From an uncultured Clostridia bacterium (lineage in GTDB: Bacteria; Bacillota; Clostridia; Oscillospirales; Acutalibacteraceae): a DNA stretch of 11,466 nt. The stretch spans positions 1 to 11,466 of the forward strand of contig CANQIG010000045.1 in NCBI GenBank assembly GCA_947623765.1. The letters are read 5' to 3'. Below, in pieces: positions 1 through 5,431 of the stretch. The translations under genes were made by a program, and so were the position numbers. The notes under the pieces are model-generated. The model was given only the letters and a program-made list of their open reading frames with translations, was not told the origin of the DNA and did not search any database. Numbering within the stretch: position 1 is the first letter of the stretch; each line of letters begins with the position of its first letter.

Positions 1-201
1 CCGATTGTAACGAATACCGGTTCCGCTGCGGCCTTAATAACAGATGGCCAAAACGGATATTTTATCGAATCCCCGGATGATATTATTGACAGGATTGAAC
101 ATTTGGCTGACAATCCGGAGCTTCTTCGAACCATGCAGAGGGAAAGCCTGGCAGCCCTTGAAGCGGAAAGCAGGCGCGTTGGCTTTCGGTTGGAATTGTA
201 G
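1..201 (+). CDS. Glycosyltransferase family 4, C-terminal fragment (5' end outside window)
   Basis: The open frame enters from the left edge and stops with TAG at 199-201, giving the last 66 residues of a protein. It begins PIVTNTGSAAALITDGQNGY and continues with FIESPDDIIDRIEHLADNPE. This is the usual end of the GT-B fold of family 4 glycosyltransferases: the nucleotide-sugar binding loop with small residues, the DG.NG(Y/F)hh.S.D turn, then a helix ending in a D(N/D)PE-type segment. Such enzymes transfer a sugar from an NDP- or UDP-sugar onto a lipid carrier or growing glycan on the cytoplasmic face of the membrane; the substrate cannot be told from this piece. The last residues (after position 55 of the fragment) look unlike the family, and the +1-shifted frame over 170-247 contains FGWN and RKY, resembling the usual FSW...Y ending, so the 3' end may be frameshifted. 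DNA here is visibly poorer in GC than the rest of the window. Confidence 0.7.
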   Translation, partial: PIVTNTGSAAALITDGQNGYFIESPDDIIDRIEHLADNPELLRTMQRESLAALEAESRRVGFRLEL

Positions 202-433
202 CAGCGATCTGGATCTGCGAAAATACGAACCAAGACATATTAATTGATAATGTGTAATTTTTTCCGTATTAGTTTCAACTACATCTTGTTTGTCATCAAA
301 GTGTGTTTGCCTTACGATTCCAGAAGTAGCAAAGACTGAAATGTGGGGTTGCAATCCGCGAAATACCCCGCCATTCCGCGAAATCCACCGGGGTCGTGTC
401 GGGGTCCAGTCCGAAACAGAAAGCAGGGTAGAG
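202..433. other. Non-coding stretch with two TCCGCGAAAT repeats
   Basis: I see no credible gene between the glycosyltransferase stop and the tRNA terminator. The left half is AT-rich. At 355-364 and 375-384 the ten bases TCCGCGAAAT occur twice, exactly 20 bases apart. The open frames crossing this stretch run into the tRNA and are not genes. Confidence 0.5.
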
Positions 434-470
434 AAACGCTCCGTGAAATCAAAGGTTTCACGGAGCGTTT
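434..470 (-). terminator. Rho-independent terminator after tRNA-Arg / XRE gene
   Basis: There is a perfect 15-bp inverted repeat: 434-448 (AAACGCTCCGTGAAA) pairs with 456-470, with a 7-base loop at 449-455. Read on the minus strand it starts right after the CCA end of the tRNA and finishes in TTT followed by CTCT. The T tract is short, but the A/T ends of the stem (AAA...TTT on both sides) would let it work in either direction, so it could also stop transcription arriving from the left on the plus strand. Confidence 0.8.
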
Positions 471-547
471 TGGCGCGCCCGACTGGACTCGAACCAGCGG
501 CCTACAGAGTCGGAGTCTGTCACTCTATCCATCTGAGCTACGAGCGC
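471..547 (-). tRNA. tRNA-Arg (anticodon CCG)
   Basis: On the minus strand a full cloverleaf can be folded. The acceptor arm GCGCTCG pairs with CGGGCGC (one G-T wobble), followed by discriminator G and an encoded CCA at 473-471. The D stem is GCTC/GAGT. The anticodon stem is ACAGA/TCTGT around the 7-base loop CTCCGAC, giving anticodon CCG, which reads the arginine codon CGG. The T arm is GCTGG, TTCGAGT, CCAGT. The gene is 77 bases with CCA, or 474-547 without it. It lies 18 bases downstream of the stop codon of the XRE gene on the same strand. I see no convincing promoter in that gap, so the tRNA may be co-transcribed with the regulator and released by processing, or use a promoter inside the regulator's coding end. 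The terminator at 434-470 follows directly. Confidence 0.95.
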
Positions 548-565
548 ATATGAAATTGGGGTCGG

Positions 566-1003
566 TCAGTAGTTGGGATCGTTTCGGCGCGCCTCTCGGC
601 GGCCCGATTTGAGAATGGAGAGGATCTTTTCCTGCTCCTCTTTCTGCGCGGTGCGGAAATACGCGATCAGCTGGCGTTCGTCCGGGCTGAGGTCCTGCAG
701 GACCTCCTGGATCTTGGACGCCTCCGCGCGGCGGCGAATCTGCGCCGCAGAAGCCTCCGGAGAGGACATATAACTCGGCCTTTCATGGTGAAAATCCAAA
801 AGATCGTCCAGAGAAAGACGGTACAGATCCGCGAGATGCATGAGATCGAAGATCACCGGGACGGTCTTCGCGGTCTCGTAATAGGTGTACGTGGAGCGCT
901 CTACACCGAGGATATTCGCGACATGGCTCTGCGAATACCCGGATTCGATCCGGTGCTGCCGGAGAAGCTGCGCAAGACGCGACCGGTCTCTCATGGGGTC
1001 CAT
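566..1003 (-). CDS. XRE-family helix-turn-helix transcriptional regulator
   Basis: A 145-residue protein with an N-terminal lambda-repressor-like DNA-binding domain (about residues 9-70). The helix-turn-helix is visible in YSQSHVANILGVERSTYTYY, and it is followed by DLMHLADLYRLSLDDLL, the usual end of HTH_3 domains. The rest is charged and helical (residues 85-135, rich in Glu, Arg and Gln, with LSPDERQLIAYFRTA), probably for dimerisation or effector sensing, with no known enzyme motif. The ligand and target genes are not known. Two starts are possible: ATG at 1003 has GGAGG 12 bases upstream, whereas ATG at 994 (three codons in) has AGAGGA 9 bases upstream and may be the better one. An inverted repeat at 1024-1040 sits at the expected transcription start, suggesting autoregulation. 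The stop codon is only 18 bases from tRNA-Arg. Confidence 0.85.
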   Translation of the reverse strand: MDPMRDRSRLAQLLRQHRIESGYSQSHVANILGVERSTYTYYETAKTVPVIFDLMHLADLYRLSLDDLLDFHHERPSYMSSPEASAAQIRRRAEASKIQEVLQDLSPDERQLIAYFRTAQKEEQEKILSILKSGRREARRNDPNY

Positions 1004-1023
1004 TCCTCTTTCTTCCCTCCGCC

Positions 1024-1040
1024 CAATGAAAAGCTCATTG
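1024..1040. promoter_or_regulatory. Candidate operator, inverted repeat at the XRE transcription start
   Basis: CAATGA at 1024-1029 and TCATTG at 1035-1040 form a perfect 6-bp inverted repeat with a 5-base spacer. It covers the predicted start of transcription just downstream of the -10 element, where binding of a repressor would block the gene. Autoregulation by the XRE protein is an inference. Confidence 0.4.
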
Positions 1041-1045
1041 CACGG

Positions 1046-1074
1046 ATTATACCACGGAAGGATGAGAAAAAACG
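1046..1074 (-). promoter_or_regulatory. Promoter of the XRE regulator gene
   Basis: The minus strand has a consensus TATAAT (1051-1046) preceded by TGG, an extended -10 element. The -35 position (about 1069-1074) is only weakly matched, as expected when the -10 is extended. Transcription should start near 1039, leaving a leader of about 36 bases before the ATG at 1003. Confidence 0.65.
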
Positions 1075-1165
1075 CTCGAGTGAATGAATTTCACTGTACG
1101 CGAGGTCACGTTTTGTGAAAGACTTCGACCGCACACCGCTGAACAGTATAGCAGAGCGAAAGCGA

Positions 1166-1182
1166 ATAATTTGTCGAATTAT
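1166..1182. repeat. Inverted repeat downstream of the DUF4364 gene
   Basis: ATAATT (1166-1171) and AATTAT (1177-1182) are a perfect 6-bp dyad with a 5-base spacer, 18 bases past the DUF4364 stop. It is too weak and AT-rich for a terminator. It shares the 6-5-6 layout, but not the sequence, of dyads at 1024-1040 and 1079-1095. Confidence 0.3.
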
Positions 1183-1200
1183 GGGGGAGGCCGGAGGTTT

Positions 1201-1770
1201 TTATTCGCTCAGGATCTCTTTGGAAAGCTCTTCATCTCCGGTCAGCGCGGCCAGCAGGAGACTGTAAATGCGCTGCGGGTCGCGGTGAAAGTTTTTCTTC
1301 ACGACGCGCGCCTGGTGGAGATCAGGCACATAGACCTTGACCTGCATCAGGTCCATTTCGCCGCCGGAGATCTTGCACGTCACGTTGTAGCCGTGCTCCG
1401 TCTTCGCGATCATGACCGCGTTTTCGCGTTCCGCGCGTGCCGTGGCGAGCATGGAAAGCGCCGCCGTGACGGCCTTGTCGCGCACGGAGAGCGGCAGGAG
1501 CACGTCGAGGTTCTCCGCGATGTTTTCCCCTGCGGGCAGCAGGAAATAGCCCGTTTCCGTTTCTCCGACATTCCCCATGGAGACGAGCGCGGAGAGCGCG
1601 TCCCGGACCTCGAAATAGTTCGCGAGCGCGTTCTGCTGCATCACCGAGGAGATCTCCTCGCCGGTCAGCGGGCCGACGCTTTTGAGCAGATAGCAGATCA
1701 GGATGCGGATGTCGTTTTTGGACCGCAGTCCACCGGGGGCGACGCCCTGCGTCAGTGCGTCAAAATCCAT
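1201..1770 (-). CDS. DUF4364 family protein
   Basis: A 189-residue protein starting MDFDALTQGVAPGGLRSKND and continuing IRILICYLLKSVGPLTGEE. The PGGLRSKNDIRILICYLL block is the hallmark start of the DUF4364 family of Clostridia and relatives. The N-terminal part (about 20-80) has the spacing of a winged helix (ISSVMQQNALANYFEVRDAL, then LVSMGNVGETETGYFLLP, a likely wing), so a DNA-binding role is possible but unproven. The C-terminal part (100-189) alternates strands and helices, with EHGYNVTCKISGGEMDLMQV. The ATG at 1770 is chosen because AAGGAG lies 7 bases upstream; the open frame extends further but would run through the MATE gene in another frame. It follows the MATE gene by 38 bases on the same strand, so the two are probably co-transcribed. 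No clear terminator is seen after it. Confidence 0.85.
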   Translation of the reverse strand: MDFDALTQGVAPGGLRSKNDIRILICYLLKSVGPLTGEEISSVMQQNALANYFEVRDALSALVSMGNVGETETGYFLLPAGENIAENLDVLLPLSVRDKAVTAALSMLATARAERENAVMIAKTEHGYNVTCKISGGEMDLMQVKVYVPDLHQARVVKKNFHRDPQRIYSLLLAALTGDEELSKEILSE

Positions 1771-1808
1771 ATCGTTTCTCCTTTTTGAAAAAAGCGTTGC
1801 GTTGCGGA

Positions 1809-3134
1809 TCAGATGTAGGTGATGTTTTTCCACTTGCCGCTCAGGAAGCGCAGCACGAAGAGAATGGCGCGGAACACCCAGTCGATGCACATCGCGATCC
1901 ACGTTCCGAGCACGCCGAGCCCGAGATTCTGCGCCAGCAGGTAGCTGCACCCGATGCGGAAGATCCACATCGAGAAGAGGGAGACCAGCATCGTGTAACG
2001 GACGTCGTTCGCGGCGCGGAGCGCGTTCGGCAGGGCAAAGGCGAACGGCCAGAGCACGACGCAGCAGACGCTGTGGACGAGGAAGAGCTGCGCGGCGAGC
2101 TCCCGGCTCTCCTCGGAGAGCGCATAGAACGAGAGGATCGTGCGGTTGAGGAGCAGCATGATCGCTGTCATGCCCCAAGTGACCGCAAACGCGAGGATCA
2201 TCAGCTTTTTGACGTACCGCTTGACCGCCTCGTAATCCCGCGCGCCGACGCACTGCCCGACCACGGTGATCATCGAGGTGCCGATCGCCATGCCGGGGAT
2301 GATCTGCAGAGAGGCGAGGTTGTTCGCGACGGCGTTCGCGGAGATCGAGACCGTGCCGAAGCCCGCGACGATGCTCGCCACAAGGATCTTGCCGATCTGG
2401 AAAATGCTGTTTTCGAGCCCGTTGGGCACGCCGATGTGCAGGATGCTCTTGACGAGGCCCGGTTCAAAGGTGAACCGGTGCAGGGCGTCGTAGTGGACGG
2501 TGCGCTTCTTGTCGAACAACAGGGCCGTGATGAGGATCGCCCCGACGAAGCGGGAGACGAGCGATGCGAGCGCCGCGCCCGCGACGCCCATCTGGAAGAC
2601 GAAGATCAGCAGCGCGTTGCCGCCGACATTGATGACGTTCATCAGGATCGAGGTGAGCATCGACGTGCGGCTGTCACCCATCGCGCGGAAGAGCGCCGCG
2701 CCGGCATTGTAGATGCCGAGCGCCGGGTAGGAGAGCGCGGAGAGGAAGAAATAGACCTGCGCGTTGCCCATAACGTCCGCGTCGATCGCACCGAAGATCC
2801 AGCGCAGCGCGAGGTCCCTAAACGCGATGGCGAGCACCGCGAGCAGGACCGAAAGGCCCGTGACGACGTAGAAAAGCTGTTTTGCCGCCTTGCAGGCGTT
2901 TTCTTTGTCGCCGCGCCCGATATACTGCGCGGCGATGACGGAGCCGCCGGTGGCGAGCGCGGTGAAGATCGTGATCAGCAGCATATTGATGGAGTCGACG
3001 AGGGAGATACCGGAGACGGCGGCCTCGCCGCAGGAGGACACCATGACGGTGTCTGCGATGCCGATGGTGACCGCGAGCACCTGCTCGATGACCAGCGGGA
3101 TGATGAGTTTTCGCAGATCTTTGTTCGTGAACAA
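1809..3134 (-). CDS. MATE family multidrug/metabolite efflux transporter
   Basis: A 441-residue integral membrane protein with about twelve hydrophobic helices. The opening FTNKDLRKLIIPLVIEQVLA, then GIADTVMVSSCGEAAVSGIS and INMLLITIFTALATGGSVIAAQYIGRG (split across the first helices), is characteristic of the DinF/NorM-like MATE family. The second half repeats the fold (HIGVPNGLENSIFQIGKILV, then GMAIGTSMITVVGQCVGA). These proteins export cationic drugs or metabolites in exchange for Na+ or H+; the substrate is unknown here. The frame is open to an ATG at 3284, but that extension is lysine- and arginine-rich, crosses the predicted promoter and is unlike the family. A TTG at 3134 gives the normal N-terminus and length and has AAAGAGG 7 bases upstream, so it is taken as the start. 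It is probably first in an operon with the DUF4364 gene. Confidence 0.93.
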   Translation of the reverse strand: MFTNKDLRKLIIPLVIEQVLAVTIGIADTVMVSSCGEAAVSGISLVDSINMLLITIFTALATGGSVIAAQYIGRGDKENACKAAKQLFYVVTGLSVLLAVLAIAFRDLALRWIFGAIDADVMGNAQVYFFLSALSYPALGIYNAGAALFRAMGDSRTSMLTSILMNVINVGGNALLIFVFQMGVAGAALASLVSRFVGAILITALLFDKKRTVHYDALHRFTFEPGLVKSILHIGVPNGLENSIFQIGKILVASIVAGFGTVSISANAVANNLASLQIIPGMAIGTSMITVVGQCVGARDYEAVKRYVKKLMILAFAVTWGMTAIMLLLNRTILSFYALSEESRELAAQLFLVHSVCCVVLWPFAFALPNALRAANDVRYTMLVSLFSMWIFRIGCSYLLAQNLGLGVLGTWIAMCIDWVFRAILFVLRFLSGKWKNITYI

Positions 3135-3153
3135 GAATATGCCTCTTTTCAGG

Positions 3154-3171
3154 GGACGGCGCGCGCCGTCC
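3154..3171. promoter_or_regulatory. Perfect 18-base palindrome in the MATE leader
   Basis: GGACGGCGCGCGCCGTCC is its own reverse complement. It lies in the predicted leader RNA of the MATE gene, ending 5 bases before its ribosome binding site. As DNA it could be an operator; as RNA it would form a GC-rich hairpin next to the ribosome binding site. Confidence 0.5.
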
Positions 3172-3195
3172 GGGAGATATTGGGCCTCGATACAA

Positions 3196-3224
3196 ATTTT
3201 ACTCTTTTTTTTTCGTTTCTGCAA
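3196..3224 (-). promoter_or_regulatory. Promoter of the MATE-DUF4364 operon
   Basis: On the minus strand TTGCAG (3224-3219) and TAAAAT (3201-3196) are separated by exactly 17 bases, a good sigma-A type promoter. The spacer contains a run of nine A (3205-3213). Transcription should start near 3189, giving a leader of about 55 bases. Confidence 0.7.
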
Positions 3225-3261
3225 GCCTTTTTTGTGCGGCACGGAAAAGCTCTCCCAAAAA

Positions 3262-3276
3262 TGAAAAACTTTTTCA
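3262..3276. promoter_or_regulatory. Candidate operator between divergent promoters
   Basis: TGAAAAACTTTTTCA is a perfect 7-bp dyad around one central base. It lies 7 bases upstream of the -35 of the decarboxylase operon and behind the MATE promoter, a fitting place for a regulator of either unit. The regulator is unknown. Confidence 0.4.
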
Positions 3277-3283
3277 AAGTCCA

Positions 3284-3312
3284 TTGCACGGCGCGGGATT
3301 TTGTGGTATCAT
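3284..3312 (+). promoter_or_regulatory. Promoter of the sodium-pumping decarboxylase operon
   Basis: TTGCAC (3284-3289) and TATCAT (3307-3312) are 17 bases apart, and TGG precedes the -10 (extended -10). Transcription should start near 3319, leaving a leader of about 112 bases that is T-rich and carries one modest hairpin (GTGTT/AACAC) but no riboswitch that I recognise. Confidence 0.7.
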
Positions 3313-3430
3313 AAGGGTAATCTTGATAAAATGTGGAATTTGGTGTTTTTTCAGGATTTTCCAACACTGTTGTACGATTTGTTTCTTTTTTCAGCTCCCA
3401 GAATTTCTTTTCGGAAAGGAGGTTGAGCAC

Positions 3431-3724
3431 ATGGCAAGTGTTATCAGCACGCCGCAGGTCGTGATCATGGGTCTTGTGACGGTGTTCGTCGTCCTGATCT
3501 GTCTCATCATCATCATCAAGATCCTGGGTGCCGTCCTTGAAAAGCTCGCGCCGAAGAAGCCCGTTCCCGCCGCAGCCGCGGTGCCGGCACCGGCTCCGGC
3601 CGCGCCCGCACCGGTCCCTGCCGGAGAGAAGCAGAAGACCGTCGCGGCGATCGCCGTCGCCATCGCCGAGTACATGGGGACCGACGTCTCGCACATCCGC
3701 ATCCATTCGATCAAGCGGGTCTGA
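3431..3724 (+). CDS. oadG: OadG-like gamma subunit of Na+-pumping decarboxylase (membrane anchor)
   Basis: A 97-residue protein with one transmembrane helix at about residues 10-33 (VIMGLVTVFVVLICLIIIIK), a short charged stretch (LEKLAPKK), an Ala/Pro-rich linker (about 44-65) and a conserved C-terminal segment, VAAIAVAIAEYMGTDVSHIR followed by IHSIKRV. This layout and the AAI...R..S(I)(K/R)RV ending match OadG/MmdD-type small subunits. In characterised complexes this subunit holds the soluble carboxyltransferase to the membrane beta subunit, and in OadG itself helps bind a metal ion. The ATG at 3431 has AGGAGG 8 bases upstream; the open frame extends upstream but only into the leader and promoter. 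It is first in a four-gene operon. Confidence 0.87.
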   Translation: MASVISTPQVVIMGLVTVFVVLICLIIIIKILGAVLEKLAPKKPVPAAAAVPAPAPAAPAPVPAGEKQKTVAAIAVAIAEYMGTDVSHIRIHSIKRV

Positions 3725-3795
3725 TCCGGATCCGAACGCAGGGCTACGCGCCCAAACCACTGGTTTCATCTGTGTATTTTGAGAGGTAATTCAAC

Positions 3796-4155
3796 ATGAA
3801 AAAGTACAATGTCAATGTCAACGGCACCGCTTATGAAGTCACCGTAGAAGAAGTCAACGGCCCTGCCGCCGCCGCGCCTGTCGCGCCTCCGGTCCCGGCT
3901 CCCGCCGCTGCTCCGGCTCCCGCTGCCGCGCCCGCCGGTGCAGGCGAGTCTGTCACGAGCCCGATGCCCGGCAACATCCTCGCCGTGAACGTCAACGTCG
4001 GCGATACCGTCGCCGAGGGCCAGGTCCTCATGATCCTCGAAGCCATGAAGATGGAGAACGAGATCATGGCGCCGAAGGCGGGCAAGGTCACGAGCGTCAA
4101 CGTCCAGAAGGGCGCGACGGTCGAGAGCGGCACACTCCTCTGCGTGATCGGCTGA
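3796..4155 (+). CDS. Biotin carrier subunit of Na+-pumping decarboxylase
   Basis: A 119-residue protein with a short N-terminal beta segment (MKKYNVNVNGTAYEVTVEEV), a flexible linker made almost only of Ala and Pro (residues 23-50), and a biotinyl/lipoyl domain (52-119). The domain carries EAMKMEN, with Lys85 the biotinylated residue, flanked by SPMPGNI and the balancing APKAGKV half of the hammerhead fold. Biotin protein ligase would attach biotin to Lys85, which then carries the carboxyl group from the alpha subunit to the beta pump. Domain order and length fit MmdC/GcdC-like free-standing carriers, as opposed to a domain fused to OadA. GAGAGG lies 9 bases before the ATG. It starts 71 bases after the OadG gene and ends 46 bases before the beta gene. 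The linker DNA is GC-rich and low in complexity. Confidence 0.92.
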   Translation: MKKYNVNVNGTAYEVTVEEVNGPAAAAPVAPPVPAPAAAPAPAAAPAGAGESVTSPMPGNILAVNVNVGDTVAEGQVLMILEAMKMENEIMAPKAGKVTSVNVQKGATVESGTLLCVIG

Positions 4156-4201
4156 TCGCAGCCGCTGCGCAGAATAACCCAGAGTTAAGGAGTGTTCAGA
4201 T

Positions 4202-5407
4202 ATGCAAGCCATCATCAACTTTTTGAATGACACGGGCTTCGCACGGCTTGGGCAGGACCCGCTGTGCCTTGTGATGATCCTCGTCTCCTGTGCCCTTCTT
4301 TACCTTGCCATCGTGAAGAAGTTCGAGCCGCTGCTCCTTCTTCCGATCGCGTTCGGTATGCTCCTCACGAACCTGCCCGGCGCGGGCGTGTACCACGCGG
4401 AGCTCTTCGCGGAGGGCCATGTCCACTGGGAGATGTTCTCCACCGGCATCCCGATCACGAACGCGGTGGGGGAGACGGTCATGGAGAACCCGGGCCTGAT
4501 CGACATCCTCTACCTCGGCGTCAAGCTCGGCGTGTACCCGTCGCTGATCTTCCTCGGCGTCGGCTGCATGACCGACTTCGGCCCGCTGATCGCGAACCCG
4601 AAGAGCCTGCTGCTCGGCGCGGCCGCGCAGCTCGGCATCTTCATCACGTACATCGGCGCGACGCTGCTCGGCTTCACGCCCGATGAGGCCGGTTCCATCG
4701 GCATCATCGGCGGCGCGGACGGCCCGACGGCGATCTACGTCACCTCCAAGCTCGCACCGCATCTCCTTGGGCCGATCGCGGTGGCAGCGTATTCGTACAT
4801 GGCGCTGGTCCCGGTGATCCAGCCGCCGATCATGAAGCTGCTCACCACGAAGCAGGAGCGCATGATCCAGATGAAGCAGCTCCGCGAGGTCACGAAGACC
4901 GAGAAGATCCTCTTCCCGATCGTCGTCACGATCTTTGTTTCCCTGATGCTGCCCTCCGCGGCGCCGCTCGTCGGCTGCCTGATGCTGGGCAACCTGTTCC
5001 GCGAGAGCGGCGTCGTCGACCGTCTCAACAAGACCGCGCAGAACGAGCTGATGAACATCGTCACGATCTTCCTCGGCATCTCCGTCGGCGCGACGGCGAC
5101 CGCGAAGAACTTCCTCAACTTCCAGACGCTGTCGATCCTCGCGCTCGGCGTCATCGCCTTCGGTCTTGGCACCGCGGGCGGCGTGCTCCTCGCGAAGTTC
5201 ATGAACCTCTTCCTCAAGGAGAAGATCAATCCGCTGATCGGCTCCGCGGGCGTCTCCGCCGTTCCGATGGCGGCGCGCGTTTCGCAGGTGGTCGGCCAGA
5301 AGGAAAATCCGCGCAATTTCCTCCTGATGCACGCCATGGGCCCGAACGTGGCCGGCGTCATCGGGTCTGCGGTGGCCGCGGGCGTGTTCCTCGCCCTGTT
5401 CGGCTGA
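4202..5407 (+). CDS. oadB: Sodium-pumping decarboxylase beta subunit (OadB/MmdB/GcdB family)
   Basis: A 401-residue polytopic membrane protein of the usual family length. It has the conserved blocks of the carboxybiotin decarboxylase: GVYPSLIFLGVGCMTDFGPL (about 110-130), GIIGGADGPTAIYVTSKLAP with the Asp at 173 that corresponds to the essential membrane Asp of OadB, AYSYMALVPVIQPPIMKLLT (196-215), and near the C-terminus NFLLMHAMGPNVAGVIGSAV, the second half of the Na+ site. The subunit decarboxylates carboxybiotin using a periplasm- or exterior-side proton and exports Na+. AAGGAG is 9 bases upstream of the ATG. Sequence alone does not separate beta subunits of oxaloacetate, methylmalonyl-CoA or glutaconyl-CoA decarboxylases. 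The neighbouring carboxyltransferase, which is of the oxo-acid type, decides for an oxaloacetate decarboxylase-like complex. Confidence 0.95.
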   Translation: MQAIINFLNDTGFARLGQDPLCLVMILVSCALLYLAIVKKFEPLLLLPIAFGMLLTNLPGAGVYHAELFAEGHVHWEMFSTGIPITNAVGETVMENPGLIDILYLGVKLGVYPSLIFLGVGCMTDFGPLIANPKSLLLGAAAQLGIFITYIGATLLGFTPDEAGSIGIIGGADGPTAIYVTSKLAPHLLGPIAVAAYSYMALVPVIQPPIMKLLTTKQERMIQMKQLREVTKTEKILFPIVVTIFVSLMLPSAAPLVGCLMLGNLFRESGVVDRLNKTAQNELMNIVTIFLGISVGATATAKNFLNFQTLSILALGVIAFGLGTAGGVLLAKFMNLFLKEKINPLIGSAGVSAVPMAARVSQVVGQKENPRNFLLMHAMGPNVAGVIGSAVAAGVFLALFG

Positions 5408-5431
5408 TGGATTGGAAAGGAAATGTAGAAT

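Noticed and set aside
403..416. Partial resemblance of this stretch to the T-arm/acceptor end of the tRNA (possible att copy)
   Set aside because: Only about 8 of 10 central bases agree and the match does not extend to the tRNA 3' end, too little for an attachment site.
290..612. Plus-strand frames reading RPTGLEPAAYRVG and DWTRTSGLQSRSL
   Set aside because: These are the well-known false peptides obtained by translating the antisense of a tRNA. They cross tRNA-Arg and have no supporting ribosome binding site.
1771..2253. N-terminal extension of the DUF4364 frame
   Set aside because: It would overlap the MATE gene in another frame and is Arg/Pro-rich. The ATG at 1770 has a good ribosome binding site and the family N-terminus.
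1755..3314. 519-codon plus-strand frame antisense to the MATE gene
   Set aside because: It is an antisense shadow full of Asp, Glu and Arg. The minus strand encodes a clear MATE transporter.
3319..3430. Leader of the decarboxylase operon as a riboswitch
   Set aside because: It is T-rich with one weak hairpin and lacks any conserved riboswitch core that I can recognise.
3590..3960. Ala/Pro codon repeats in the anchor and biotin-carrier genes as a CRISPR or tandem repeat
   Set aside because: They encode flexible linkers typical of these subunits; there are no regular repeat-spacer units.
4196..5332. 378-codon open frame antisense to oadB
   Set aside because: Same GC-rich antisense effect. 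The product is highly charged, low in complexity and matches nothing I recognise.
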